Shown: positions 42,158 through 50,827, counted from the first letter of the stretch. The stretch: 64,000 bases of DNA from Amycolatopsis umgeniensis (GCF_014205155.1 NZ_JACHMX010000001.1:6138001-6202000), one strand, 5' to 3'. The notes: generated from the sequence alone by a model not told the origin. Made by a program: numbers and translations.

Positions 42158-42975
42158 CAGATGAACAGGGCCGGTTCGGCGCCGGGGTCGACTCGGCGAT
42201 AGACGTAGGCGGTGTAATTCATGTGCTTCATGTTTTCGTTGAACGACGTGATGATGTGGTGCCACCGGCCGTACAGCGCCTCTTGGGTCGCCTCGGGCCA
42301 GTCCCCGGCGGACCTGGCGACCATCTGACGGCAGTAGTCTTCGATTTCCTGGTCGGTCTTGGTCACCGCCTGGGCGTCCGTCCGCCAATAGGGCTGCAGG
42401 GCGGGAGTGTCGTACAGGGAAATCCAATAGTCCCGGTCGTAGCGCGGAACAGGAACCTCGATGATCTCGGAAACCTGGTCCAGCAGCGCCTGGCTGGGCT
42501 CGTCACGATAGTAGAATTGGACGTCGCCGAGCAGCCCGAATTTCTTGGTGACCCGGATCTGTTCGTCCACCGCCGCCCGATGACCGTCCACAAAGGCCAT
42601 CGCGCCGCCGGAAAAGACCACGTCGAAATGCTCGTCCGGGAAATTGAGCGCGCGGGTGTCCTGACATTCGTAAGCGGCGAGGTCGGCGAGTCCTTCCTGC
42701 TTGGCCCGCAGGTTCGCGGCTTCGGCCATCGCCGGTGAGATGTCCACCCCGACGACCTTCGCGCCGGTCCGCCTGGCCATTTCGCGGCTCAGGAAGCCGG
42801 CGTTGCATCCGGCGTGCAGGCCGAGCAGGCCGGGGCGCAGGCCCAGGTGCTGAGCGAAGTCGCGCACGGTCGCCAGCCCTCCGGGCGGCAGGTTCGATTC
42901 TTCGAGCATGGCCAGCAGTTCCACGTAGGGACGGCGGGTGATCTCATCTGCGGTCGGCTGCACGGAATTCTCCAT
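42157..42975 (-). CDS. SAM-dependent methyltransferase
   Basis: This 272-residue class I methyltransferase has motif I 'LLGLHAGCNAGFLSRE', an acidic 'VVGVDISPAMAEAANLRA' strand-2 loop and 'HFDVVFSGGAMAFVDG'. It is the first gene of the six-gene minus-strand operon (methyltransferase, HTTM, AsnRS-like, PLP decarboxylase, CHAT, P450). The ATG at 42975 lacks a strong ribosome site; an in-frame alternative further up is possible. A TTGACA/TAGCCT promoter pair stands about 65 bases upstream. The substrate is unknown but is probably a pathway intermediate. Confidence 0.82.
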   Translation of the reverse strand: MENSVQPTADEITRRPYVELLAMLEESNLPPGGLATVRDFAQHLGLRPGLLGLHAGCNAGFLSREMARRTGAKVVGVDISPAMAEAANLRAKQEGLADLAAYECQDTRALNFPDEHFDVVFSGGAMAFVDGHRAAVDEQIRVTKKFGLLGDVQFYYRDEPSQALLDQVSEIIEVPVPRYDRDYWISLYDTPALQPYWRTDAQAVTKTDQEIEDYCRQMVARSAGDWPEATQEALYGRWHHIITSFNENMKHMNYTAYVYRRVDPGAEPALFI

Positions 42976-43037
42976 AAATTGTGAAAACGGGCAGGGGTGA
43001 ACCCCTCTTGCCAAGGCGAACCAAATGATTTGCCGAA

Positions 43038-43067
43038 AGGCTATTTAGCGAAATGCGAAACTGTCAA
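43038..43067 (-). promoter_or_regulatory. promoter of methyltransferase operon
   Basis: On the minus strand TTGACA (43067-43062) and TAGCCT (43043-43038) are 18 bases apart. The LmbU-type palindrome lies 26 bases upstream of the -35. The matching distance at the precursor promoter is 37, so the two differ by about one helical turn. Confidence 0.6.
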
Positions 43068-43093
43068 GGTTTGCCCTGGCCGCCAAGGCTCCT

Positions 43094-43109
43094 GTCCCGC
43101 CGGCGGGAC
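43094..43109. promoter_or_regulatory. GTCCCGCCGGCGGGAC palindrome, copy 3 (LmbU site candidate)
   Basis: It lies midway between the divergent starts at 42975 and 43229, about 119 bases from each. The 16 bases are identical to copies at 17929 and 29393; the AGG that follows in those copies is found here on the opposite strand. Confidence 0.62.
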
Positions 43110-43228
43110 GGGCCCTTGCCTGTGGCCGCAGGGATCGGCGACCATCGGAGTCGAAACCCGTGAATTTCGGAAAGGTGGCGCGGATTGCTTTCCGGTTTGC
43201 GGATGAAGCACCGATTTCGGAGGCGAAC

Positions 43229-43801
43229 ATGGTAAAAGCACGCAGACTGGCGCCGGGCACGGCCGTCACGCTGGCGGCCGCCGCTTCCTATTTCTGCGTG
43301 CAACTGGCGCACACCCTGCGGGACAGCAACCGGTGGCCTTTCTGCGCCTACAACATGTTCAACTACCACGTGCCCGACCGATGCGAGCAGTTGCGAGTCG
43401 TCTTCTACGATTCCGACGGCCGGACCACCGGGCCCACCGATCCGTGGGGCATGCTGCCGGTCGAGTTCTTCCGCGTGGTGTCCGTGCTGGAGAAGGTGTA
43501 TCTCCTCGACGCGCCGGACCGCGTCAGGAAAGACTTTTCCCGTGCCGCTCTGGCCTGGATGAACCACCGGCCGTGGCCGAAGTTCGACGAAGTGCGGAGC
43601 TCCGCCACCGGGCCGTCGGCGCTGCCGCTGCGCGCGTTCGACGTCTTCCTCGTCGAGATCGGGCCGGACGAGTGCGATCCACGAGACCGATCGGACGTGT
43701 TGTCCGCGCGGCTGATCCACCGCCATGATCCGATCGGCGTGGCACCGGCCGCGGGAGAAGCGTTCGCCGGAACCGTGGACCGCGAACACGGTGATCACTG
43801 A
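43229..43801 (+). CDS. HTTM-associated membrane-anchored protein
   Basis: This 190-residue protein starts with one membrane segment ('GTAVTLAAAASYFCVQLAHTL') followed by 'DSNRWPFCAYNMFNYHVPD' and a globular part. The 'WPF..Y.MF' element and size resemble partners encoded beside HTTM proteins. It therefore probably works with the HTTM protein of the divergent operon. A GGAGG site eight bases before the ATG fixes the start. It shares the upstream region containing palindrome copy 3. The biochemical role is unknown. Confidence 0.65.
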   Translation: MVKARRLAPGTAVTLAAAASYFCVQLAHTLRDSNRWPFCAYNMFNYHVPDRCEQLRVVFYDSDGRTTGPTDPWGMLPVEFFRVVSVLEKVYLLDAPDRVRKDFSRAALAWMNHRPWPKFDEVRSSATGPSALPLRAFDVFLVEIGPDECDPRDRSDVLSARLIHRHDPIGVAPAAGEAFAGTVDREHGDH

Positions 43802-43815
43802 CCGGTTCGCTCATC

Positions 43816-44400
43816 ATGGACGTGCCTCTGGTATCCACCAGGGGCACGTTCCATGGCGGACGAGACGAGGTTCAGGTGGATTCCGGGTACCAGTACTACG
43901 CCATCGTCATCAAGGGGCGCCCGCGCTGGGACGAGTCGGGGGCCGTCTCCCGGCGCCGCGTGGACGAGACGGGGTGTGCACACGACGAGATCTACACGAC
44001 CGAGTCAGGCTGGACCTCCACCACGGAGTTGGCCGAGGCGGAGTCCGGTGATCAAGCGACCGAAGCCCACGCGATCACGGCGGCCTTGGCATCCAGTTTC
44101 GTCGACATCCAGAGCGGTCGCGGTGTCGGTTACGAACCAGCGGATGGGAAGTACCGTTACTTCGCCTGGTTGGACGACGACAAATCCTCATTGGACGATG
44201 CGCGCCAGGTCATCCGGACGTGGACGACTCCTCAGGGGTACGACTTCGAGAACACGTACACGCTCGATTCCGGGTGGCAGAAGAGTGATCTCCGCCTCGA
44301 CGTACGCGACGCGCGCAAGAGTGGCTGGCTGAAGCCGATCACTGAGGAGGACGCCAAGCGATTCAAAGAAATCGTGGCCCACCGGCGGAGCCAGGGCTGA
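43816..44400 (+). CDS. hypothetical soluble protein
   Basis: The frame encodes up to 194 residues, polar, without membrane segments. The GTG at 43876 after a GAGG site is a possible later start (174 residues), and the part from 'SGYQYYAIVIKGRPRWDESG' on looks like the folded core. Aromatic repeats 'TTESGWTSTTEL' and 'TLDSGWQKSDLRL' suggest a duplicated beta-strand pair. I do not recognise a family. It lies just beyond the cluster edge. Confidence 0.55.
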   Translation: MDVPLVSTRGTFHGGRDEVQVDSGYQYYAIVIKGRPRWDESGAVSRRRVDETGCAHDEIYTTESGWTSTTELAEAESGDQATEAHAITAALASSFVDIQSGRGVGYEPADGKYRYFAWLDDDKSSLDDARQVIRTWTTPQGYDFENTYTLDSGWQKSDLRLDVRDARKSGWLKPITEEDAKRFKEIVAHRRSQG

Positions 44401-44476
44401 CAAGTGAGTACGCGCACCAGAGGGGGAGGGCCGGAAGAAATGCTGCGCCGCTTCCAGTTGCCGCACGACATGGGTG

Positions 44477-44587
44477 ATGGGCCCGCTGACCGAGGACAAC
44501 ACCATCTGCTGCCATGTCGTGCAGGACAGGGTCTGGGTCACACGGCCAGGCCAAGAACGCGTCCTCGGTGGAACAGCCTTGACCTGA
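44477..44587 (+). pseudogene. remnant of ArsI/CadI-like VOC protein
   Basis: A 36-codon open stretch ends at 44587 and reads 'MGPLTEDNTICCHVVQDRVW', which resembles the C-terminal Cys-Cys segment of ArsI/CadI vicinal-oxygen-chelate proteins (…TTCCYA.QDKVWVTDP). The upstream part appears only in another frame. The rest of 44401-44594 shows nothing else. It is therefore called a decayed fragment. Confidence 0.4.
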
Positions 44588-44594
44588 CGCATAG

Positions 44595-45563
44595 TCAAAC
44601 CTCGATCGCGCGCAGGCACCGTTCCGCCTGGTGCCGGAGCGCGCCTTCGAGTTCCGGCGGTCCGCTGACCAGGGTGAAATCGGTCTGCACTGACGTGATC
44701 ATCCACACCAGGTCGGATGTCGTCGGGGCGCCGAGGTGCAGGAGGCAGCGGTGCTCGTCGACGGCCTCGACGGCGCCCATTCCCGGCCACACCCGGTCGG
44801 CCACCGCGTCGGCCGGTTCGTGCAGCTCGACCGTCGCCTGGCACGGCCAGGCGCGCGCGGAGAGCTGTTGCGCCAGATAGGCCGCGACGTCGTCGAACGG
44901 CGGCTCGCGGGGCGTGAACCGGGCGCCGGCGGGTGGCCGCGGGGTGAGGCGATCGACGCGGAAGGTGCGCCAGTCGTCGCGGTCGACGTCGAAGGCGACG
45001 AGGTACCAGTGCCTACCGAAGTTCACCAGGCGATAGGGCTCGACGTGCCGCCGGGAGGCACCGCCGCGCGGGCTGACGTAGTCGAAGCGCAGGCGTTCGT
45101 GGCGGCGGCACGCGTCCGCGATGGTCATCAGCGTGTCCGCCGAGATCTTCGGGCCGGGCGCCACTCCAGCGCGCACGGTCGCGGTCTGGAGCGTGTTCAC
45201 CCGATGCCGAAGCCGCGACGGCAGTACCTGCTCCAGCTTGGTGAGCGCGCGCAACGCGGTCTCCTCGATCCCGGTGACCGAACTGCCGGTGGCGGTGCGC
45301 AGTCCGACGGCCACCGCGACGGCTTCGTCGTCGTCGAGCAGCAGCGGCGGCAGGGACGCGCCCGCGCCGAGCCGATAGCCGGGCGTGCCTTGGAGCGCGT
45401 GCACCGGGTAGCCGAGTTCCCGCAGGCGCTCGACGTCCCGTCGCACGGTCCGCGTGGTGACGCCGAGGCGTTCGGCCAGGTCGGTACCCGGCCAGTCGCG
45501 GTGGGTCTGCAGTAGCGAAAGGAGCTTCAGCAGCCGTGCGGAGGTCTCCAGCATGGTTTTCAT
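44595..45563 (-). CDS. WYL-domain transcriptional regulator
   Basis: This 322-residue regulator has an N-terminal DeoR-type winged helix ('DLAERLGVTTRTVRRDVERL') and a C-terminal WYL domain ('YRLVNFGRHWYLVAFDVDRD' with W-Y-L) plus the WCX tail. Such proteins respond to nucleotide-like ligands. It is divergent from the epoxide-hydrolase gene; between them is a clear inverted repeat (45572-45600), the likely operator. GGAAGG precedes the ATG. Confidence 0.9.
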   Translation of the reverse strand: MKTMLETSARLLKLLSLLQTHRDWPGTDLAERLGVTTRTVRRDVERLRELGYPVHALQGTPGYRLGAGASLPPLLLDDDEAVAVAVGLRTATGSSVTGIEETALRALTKLEQVLPSRLRHRVNTLQTATVRAGVAPGPKISADTLMTIADACRRHERLRFDYVSPRGGASRRHVEPYRLVNFGRHWYLVAFDVDRDDWRTFRVDRLTPRPPAGARFTPREPPFDDVAAYLAQQLSARAWPCQATVELHEPADAVADRVWPGMGAVEAVDEHRCLLHLGAPTTSDLVWMITSVQTDFTLVSGPPELEGALRHQAERCLRAIEV

Positions 45564-45571
45564 TCTGCCTT

Positions 45572-45600
45572 CCGGTTAGGACCGAAGTAGTCCTAACCGG
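45572..45600. promoter_or_regulatory. operator of WYL regulator
   Basis: CCGGTTAGGAC (45572-45582) and GTCCTAACCGG (45590-45600) form a perfect 11-base inverted repeat with a seven-base spacer. It lies midway in the 53-base divergent gap, so it can control both genes. Confidence 0.7.
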
Positions 45601-45616
45601 TTTCTAGCGTGGTCTC

Positions 45617-46795
45617 ATGACACAGGACATCCACCCGTTCTCGATCGACATCCCGCAGGCCGACCTCGACGACCTCGCCACGCGCCTGGCCGCCACCCGC
45701 TGGCCGAGCGAACTGCCGGATGTCGGCTGGAGCCGGGGTGTGCCCGCCGGCTACCTCGCCGGACTGGCCGAGTACTGGCGCACCGCGTTCGACTGGCGGG
45801 CGCAGGAGGCCGCGCTCAACGCGCATCCGCAGTTCGTCACCACCATCGACGGTCAGCGCCTGCACTTCCTCCACGTGCGCTCACCGGAGCCGGACGCCAC
45901 GCCGCTGATCCTGCTGCACGGGTGGCCGGGCGGGGTGACCGACTTCCTCGACGTGATCGAACCGCTTTCGAACCCGCGGGCGCATGGGGGAGACCCGGCC
46001 GACGCCTTCCACCTGGTGATCCCGTCCTTGCCGGGGTTCGGGTTCTCCACGCCGCTGGCCGGCCCGGGGATGAGCGCCGCGAAGATGGCGGGGCTGTTCG
46101 CCCGGCTGATGGCCGCGCTCGGCTACGAGCGGTACGGCGTGCACGGCTACGACACGGGTTCGTGGGTCGCGCCGGAGATCGGCAAGCAGGATCCGGAGCA
46201 CGTGCTCGGCGTGCACCTCACCGCGATGATCACGTTCCCGATCGGCGTCGACGGGGAAATGGACGATCTCCCCGAGGCCGACCAGCGTCGCTGGGCGTCG
46301 ATGCAGAACTTCAACGACGGCTACCTGCAGTGCAACTCCAAGCGTCCGCAGACGGTGGCCTACGGCCTGCACGACTCGCCCGCCGGTCAGCTCGCGTGGA
46401 TCGTGGAGAAGTTCAAGGAACTGACCATGCCCGAAGACGCGCTGCCCGAGGAATGCGTGGATCGCGACCGCATGCTCACCACGATCTCGCTGTACTGGTT
46501 CACCGGCACCGCCGGTTCGGCCGCCCAGATCTACTATGAGGAGATTTCGGCGAACGACTGGAGCGGCGGCGAATCCGGCGACTGGGGATCCGGCGACTGG
46601 AGCGGCGCCGCGGCGCCGACCGTGCCCACCGGCGTGCTCGTGTCCGCGCACGACGTGACCGTCCGTCGCTGGGCCGAGCGCGATCACCACGTCGTGCACT
46701 GGACCGAACTCGGCCACGGCGGGCACTTCCTCGCCATGGAGGCTCCCGCCGCGCTGGTCGACGACGTCCGCGTGTTCTTCCGGAAGGTGCGCTGA
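45617..46795 (+). CDS. epoxide hydrolase, EHN-domain type, second copy
   Basis: This 392-residue paralogue of the enzyme at 7924 has the EHN start '[17 protein letters not shown]', oxyanion 'HGWPGG', nucleophile Asp in 'HGYDTGSW' and His in '[10 protein letters not shown]'. An extra Trp/Gly/Ser-rich insert with repeated 'GDW' or 'DWSGG' lies at about residues 312-332. It is probably regulated by the divergent WYL protein through 45572-45600. The winged-helix gene follows after one base. Confidence 0.88.
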   Translation: MTQDIHPFSIDIPQADLDDLATRLAATRWPSELPDVGWSRGVPAGYLAGLAEYWRTAFDWRAQEAALNAHPQFVTTIDGQRLHFLHVRSPEPDATPLILLHGWPGGVTDFLDVIEPLSNPRAHGGDPADAFHLVIPSLPGFGFSTPLAGPGMSAAKMAGLFARLMAALGYERYGVHGYDTGSWVAPEIGKQDPEHVLGVHLTAMITFPIGVDGEMDDLPEADQRRWASMQNFNDGYLQCNSKRPQTVAYGLHDSPAGQLAWIVEKFKELTMPEDALPEECVDRDRMLTTISLYWFTGTAGSAAQIYYEEISANDWSGGESGDWGSGDWSGAAAPTVPTGVLVSAHDVTVRRWAERDHHVVHWTELGHGGHFLAMEAPAALVDDVRVFFRKVR

Positions 46796-46796
46796 G

Positions 46797-47888
46797 ATGG
46801 GCGCCCGCGGGACCGCGGTGCTGAGCCCGCGGGCGCTCAACCGCGCCCTTCTCAGCAGGCAACTTCTCCTCGGCCGTGTCGATCTCGGGGTGGCGGAGGC
46901 GACCGAGCACCTTTTCGGGCTGAACGCGCAGGACCCGGATCTCGCGTATTTCGCGCTCTGGAACCGGCTCGAACGCTTCACCATCCAGGACCTCACCGCC
47001 GCCATCGAACGCGGTGTCCTCGTTCGGTCCACGATGATGCGGGCCACCCAGCACCTGATGTCGGCCGCCGACTTCCGACTCGTCCGGCCGGTGCTGGCAT
47101 CACTGCTGCGGCGGGTGCAGCGCAACGCCTTCGGTGGCCGCACCACCGGCGTCGACCTCGGCGAACTTGTCGCCGACGCGGCGGAGCTGCTCGAAGGCAG
47201 CGGTGTCCTCACCCGGCCCGAGCTGGGGCGGGCGCTCGCGCGGACCCGCCCGGGTGCCGACGCGCAGGCGCTCGGCTGGACCGTGCAGTACCTGCTCGCG
47301 CTGGTGCACCCCGCCCCGAGCGGAACGTGGGGCAAACGCGGCGCGACCCCGTTCGCTGTCTTTCCCGGTGTCCCCGAAGCCGCCACCACCGACGACGTGC
47401 GCGAGCTGATCCGGCGCTACCTCGCCGCGTTCGGGCCGGCCACCGTCGCCGACGCCCGGACCTGGTCCGGGGTGAGCGGACTGCGTGAGGTCTTCGAGCA
47501 GCTGCGGCCGGAACTGCGGACATACACCGACGAAGCGGGGCGCGAGCTGTTCGACCTGCCGGACCACGAGATCCCATCGCCGGACCTGCCCGTGCCCGTC
47601 CGGCTCCTCGCGGAGTTCGACGCGACCCTGCTCGCCCACGCCGACCGCACGCGCGTGATGACCGAGCCGATCCGGCGTCAGGTCTGCCAGGGCGCGGCGG
47701 TCGCGGCCACCGTGCTCGTCGACGGCACGGTGGCCGCGAGCTGGACGAAAGACCGCACCGGTGTGCTCACCGTCGCGCCGCTGCGCTCGATCTCCGCCGC
47801 CGACCGAGAGGCCATCGAAGCCGAAGCGCTGCGATTACTGGAGTTCGCCGCACCCGGCGCCGTTCACGACGTCCGGTTCAGCGGATAG
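46797..47888 (+). CDS. winged-helix DNA-binding protein (HTH_42, AlkZ-like)
   Basis: This 363-residue protein belongs to the HTH_42 family ('LNRALLSRQLLLGR', 'HLFGLNAQDPDLAYFALWNR', 'TMMRATQHLMSAADF', and the late 'LLAEFDATLLAHADRTRV'). The family includes AlkZ/YcaQ DNA glycosylases that unhook crosslinks; the catalytic QxQ or QxD of that group appears as 'NAQDPD' here. It is co-transcribed with the epoxide hydrolase, so a role in removing epoxide-type DNA damage is attractive but inferred. The following 195 bases hold no supported gene. Confidence 0.82.
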   Translation: MGARGTAVLSPRALNRALLSRQLLLGRVDLGVAEATEHLFGLNAQDPDLAYFALWNRLERFTIQDLTAAIERGVLVRSTMMRATQHLMSAADFRLVRPVLASLLRRVQRNAFGGRTTGVDLGELVADAAELLEGSGVLTRPELGRALARTRPGADAQALGWTVQYLLALVHPAPSGTWGKRGATPFAVFPGVPEAATTDDVRELIRRYLAAFGPATVADARTWSGVSGLREVFEQLRPELRTYTDEAGRELFDLPDHEIPSPDLPVPVRLLAEFDATLLAHADRTRVMTEPIRRQVCQGAAVAATVLVDGTVAASWTKDRTGVLTVAPLRSISAADREAIEAEALRLLEFAAPGAVHDVRFSG

Positions 47889-48083
47889 CCCACAGAGGAT
47901 CCGAGGCTTGTGAGGCGCCGCGCGGCGAGGTCAGCCCTGCCGGGCTCTTCGTGTTCGCTTCGGCGGTCGCCGGAAAAGTTCCCGGTGGGCGCCACACCTG
48001 TGTCGTTCACTTGCTGCGCAACAGTTTCCGCTACATCGGCCGTCGGCATCGGGATGCGATCGCCAAACCGGTCCGCACCGCGG

Positions 48084-48668
48084 CTAAGGCGCGTCCGGGT
48101 GCGGCGTCCCGGTAGGCGTTCGTGTGACGGCGTGATCACCGTGTGGGCCGAACAGGTGCAGGATTTCGACGGCCTGTTCGTTCGCCGGGCCGAACCAGTG
48201 GGGTTCCGTCGTGTCGAATTCGGCCACCTCGCCGGGGCCGAGGAGATGCTCGTGCTCGCCGATGATCAGCCGGAGCCGTCCGGCGAGGACGTAGAGCCAT
48301 TCGTAGCCCTCGTGGGTGACCAGCCGTGGTTCCCGGGGTGCGAGGATCTGTTTGAAGACCTGGACGCGGCCCGGGTATTGGGTCAGGGGCACCACCACGC
48401 TGCCGCGCTCTTTGCGGTGCGGTGTGAGGTGGACGCGGGGATCGCCGGTCGCGGGTGCCGCGACGAGCTGGTCGAGCGCGACCCGGTAGGCGTGCGCGAG
48501 CGGGATGAGCAGGTCGAGGGTGGGGCGGCGTTTCCCGGTCTCGAGGCGCGAGAGCGTGCTGATCGACAGGCCGGTTTCCTCGGCGAGTGACTGGAGCGTG
48601 CGCTCGCGGTCACGCCGCAGCCGCTGCAGCCGGGGGCCGATGCCGTCGAGGATCTCGTCCACGTTCAT
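48084..48668 (-). CDS. XRE/cupin regulator
   Basis: This is a 194-residue regulator with an N-terminal XRE helix-turn-helix ('LQSLAEETGLSISTLSRLET') and a C-terminal cupin ('GYEWLYVLAGRLRLIIGEHE', 'LGPGEVAEFDTTEPHWF'). Proteins of this build sense small ligands. It is divergent from the MFS exporter gene at 48772 and so may control it. Confidence 0.9.
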   Translation of the reverse strand: MNVDEILDGIGPRLQRLRRDRERTLQSLAEETGLSISTLSRLETGKRRPTLDLLIPLAHAYRVALDQLVAAPATGDPRVHLTPHRKERGSVVVPLTQYPGRVQVFKQILAPREPRLVTHEGYEWLYVLAGRLRLIIGEHEHLLGPGEVAEFDTTEPHWFGPANEQAVEILHLFGPHGDHAVTRTPTGTPHPDAP

Positions 48669-48771
48669 GCCCCCATTTTGCGGTCATCGCAAAAATCCTG
48701 GCCGGTGGGCCGGCGAGGGACACACGATGGCGTGCCCGAGAACAGGCTCACCAGTGAGGAAACCGAGCGCC

Positions 48772-50151
48772 ATGACCACGATCTCTTCGCCGCCACCCGC
48801 CACATTGAGTACCCGCCGCCGATGGACCGTGCTCGCGGTGTGCGCGGCGGCGATGTTCCTCATCGGCCTGGACACCACGATCGTGAATGTCGCGTTGCCG
48901 CGGATCGGGAGCGGCCTGCGGACCGGCACCCGTGGCCTGCAGTGGGTGATCGACGCCTACACGATCGTTTTCGCGAGCCTGCTCATCACCTCGGGCGCTC
49001 TCGCCGACCGGTTCGGACGCCGACGTGTATTCCAGATCGGCCTGGTGACCTTCGGGATCGCGTCCGTCCTGTGCGCCGCCGCGTCGTCGCCGGAACTTCT
49101 GATCGCGGCCAGAGCGCTGCAAGGGATCGGTGCGTCGATGCTGGGGCCGGTCGCGCTGGGGATCGTCGTGAACGCCATGACGGATCCGGGGGAGCGGGCC
49201 AAGGCGATCGGGATCTGGGCGGCGGTGTTCGGGCTGAGCATGGCGGCGGGACCGACTGTGGGCGGCGCGCTGCTGGAAGTACTCGATTGGCGCGCGGTGT
49301 TCTGGATCAACGCGCCCGTCGTCGCGACCGCCGTCGTACTGGTCGCTCTCGTCGTGCCGGAGTCGCGCAGCCCTCACCCTCGGCCGCTCGACCTGCCCGG
49401 TCAGTTCCTGCTCATCGTCTTGATCGGACTGGCCGTCGGAACGCTGATCGAGGCTCCGCGACTGGGTTGGGCGGAGGTGGGCGCGCTCTGTCTTCTGCTG
49501 GTGGTCACGGCGGTCGTTTTCGTCCGGGTGGAGTCACGCCGGAGTGCACCGCTGATCGATCCCGCGCTCTTCCGGACCCCGGCGTTCACCGGCTCGGTAC
49601 TGGGCGCGGTCGTGGTGTTCGTCGCCCTGAGCACGACCCTGCTGCTGACGACGTTCTCCCTGCAGAACGCGCGGGGGTGGAGCCCCTTCGAAGCGGGTGC
49701 GGCGGTCCTGCCGTTGGCGGTCGGCGCCACCGTGTTCGCGCCGCTGTCCGGGATCCTCGTCGCGCGCACGGGGGCCCGCATGCCGCTGCTGTTCGCCGGT
49801 GTCCTCCTTGGTGCCGGCGGTGCCTGCCTGTTCTTCTTGAGCGAGAACACCGGCCTCGCCGGACTTCTCCTGGCCTACCTGCTCGTCGGTTCGGGCGTCG
49901 GGTTCGCGAACGCGCCCCTCACGAACATCGCCGTGAGCAGCCTGCCCCCGGAACGGGCCGGCGTCGCGGGAGGGACCACCTCGACCGCCCGTCAGGTCGG
50001 GGTGTCGATGGGCATAGCCGTCGCCGGTGGGCTGATCGCCGACGTCGCCCCGGCCGGGCTCGCCGCGGCGGCACGCCCCGGCTGGATGATCGTCGCGCTC
50101 TGCGGTGTCGCACTGATCGGCGTCGCGACGGTCGTCACGAGACGGCGATGA
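48772..50151 (+). CDS. MFS exporter, DHA2 (14-TM) type
   Basis: This 459-residue membrane protein is a drug/proton antiporter of the DHA2 (EmrB/QacA) family. Motif C-like 'GPTVGGALLEVLDWRAVFWI' and motif A 'ADRFGRRRVF' are visible, with 'LIGLDTTIVNVALP' in TM1. A GTGAGGA site about 11 bases upstream may serve the ATG. It probably exports drugs or metabolites under control of the XRE/cupin protein. Confidence 0.9.
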   Translation: MTTISSPPPATLSTRRRWTVLAVCAAAMFLIGLDTTIVNVALPRIGSGLRTGTRGLQWVIDAYTIVFASLLITSGALADRFGRRRVFQIGLVTFGIASVLCAAASSPELLIAARALQGIGASMLGPVALGIVVNAMTDPGERAKAIGIWAAVFGLSMAAGPTVGGALLEVLDWRAVFWINAPVVATAVVLVALVVPESRSPHPRPLDLPGQFLLIVLIGLAVGTLIEAPRLGWAEVGALCLLLVVTAVVFVRVESRRSAPLIDPALFRTPAFTGSVLGAVVVFVALSTTLLLTTFSLQNARGWSPFEAGAAVLPLAVGATVFAPLSGILVARTGARMPLLFAGVLLGAGGACLFFLSENTGLAGLLLAYLLVGSGVGFANAPLTNIAVSSLPPERAGVAGGTTSTARQVGVSMGIAVAGGLIADVAPAGLAAAARPGWMIVALCGVALIGVATVVTRRR

Positions 50152-50209
50152 GGTTCGTCCGTCCGCTCGAAGCGGGCGGATGCCGCCGGACCGCCTGTGG
50201 TCAGGTGTC

Positions 50210-50827
50210 CTAACGCGGCTGGGGTGGTGGGACGCGGCGACCCAATTCCGGGTAGGTGAGTACGAAGCCGTGCTCATCGACTTCGAGTTCGCCTTCGAAG
50301 GCGCGGTGTGCGCCGATGTAGCGAACCAGCCCGGCCCCGTCTGCCGGTGCCCGTAGATGCTCGTAGCGCTGCCGGGAGGGGTGCACGCTCAGGTCGGGCA
50401 CCGATACCCAGGCCATCAGGAAGTCGACTGCGCCGGGTTTCTTGTGGAGGTCGTGACGACGCAGCGGCATGACGTTGGTGAGCGGGGAACGTCCCAGGTC
50501 GCAGTCGAGAGCTCCCGTGACGGCTGCGGGGTCGCCGCCCGGATCCGGGAGATCCACCGTGCCCTGGTGCTCGGCGCCGATGGTCCATGTACCGTCGGGC
50601 AGGCGGGCGAGGTTCAGCTGACGGCTCCAGTTCTCCCCACGTGCGGTCACTTCGAGCCTGTCGGTCACGAAACCCTCGCCGACGGACAGCGAGTAGTCGA
50701 GACGGTAGGACAGCGGTGCCACGCCGATCTGAGTACCGGTCGCTGTCAGCGCGGTGTCCGACCATTCGACCTCGCTGACCTCCGCCCGCCACGAGTCCGC
50801 CCCGGTCCAGAACAGCATCCGCTTCAT
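50210..50827 (-). CDS. putative glycolipid-binding protein (PF06475-like)
   Basis: This 205-residue soluble protein has the usual features of the 'putative glycolipid-binding' family: N-terminal 'KRMLFWTGADSWRAEV', 'YRLDYSLSVGEGFVTDRLEV', 'LARLPDGTWTIG' and 'SPLTNVMPLRRHDL'. In-frame ATGs at 50836 and 50839 are alternative starts. The function in actinobacteria is unproven. Confidence 0.75.
   Translation of the reverse strand: MKRMLFWTGADSWRAEVSEVEWSDTALTATGTQIGVAPLSYRLDYSLSVGEGFVTDRLEVTARGENWSRQLNLARLPDGTWTIGAEHQGTVDLPDPGGDPAAVTGALDCDLGRSPLTNVMPLRRHDLHKKPGAVDFLMAWVSVPDLSVHPSRQRYEHLRAPADGAGLVRYIGAHRAFEGELEVDEHGFVLTYPELGRRVPPPQPR

Noticed and set aside
43041..43269. short frames around palindrome copy 3 as possible second precursor peptides
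   Set aside because: None has a GG leader or ribosome site; the region carries promoter elements instead.
47864..48139. 91-residue minus-strand frame between winged-helix and XRE genes
   Set aside because: No ribosome site, no similarity to known families, and it overlaps the ends of real genes.
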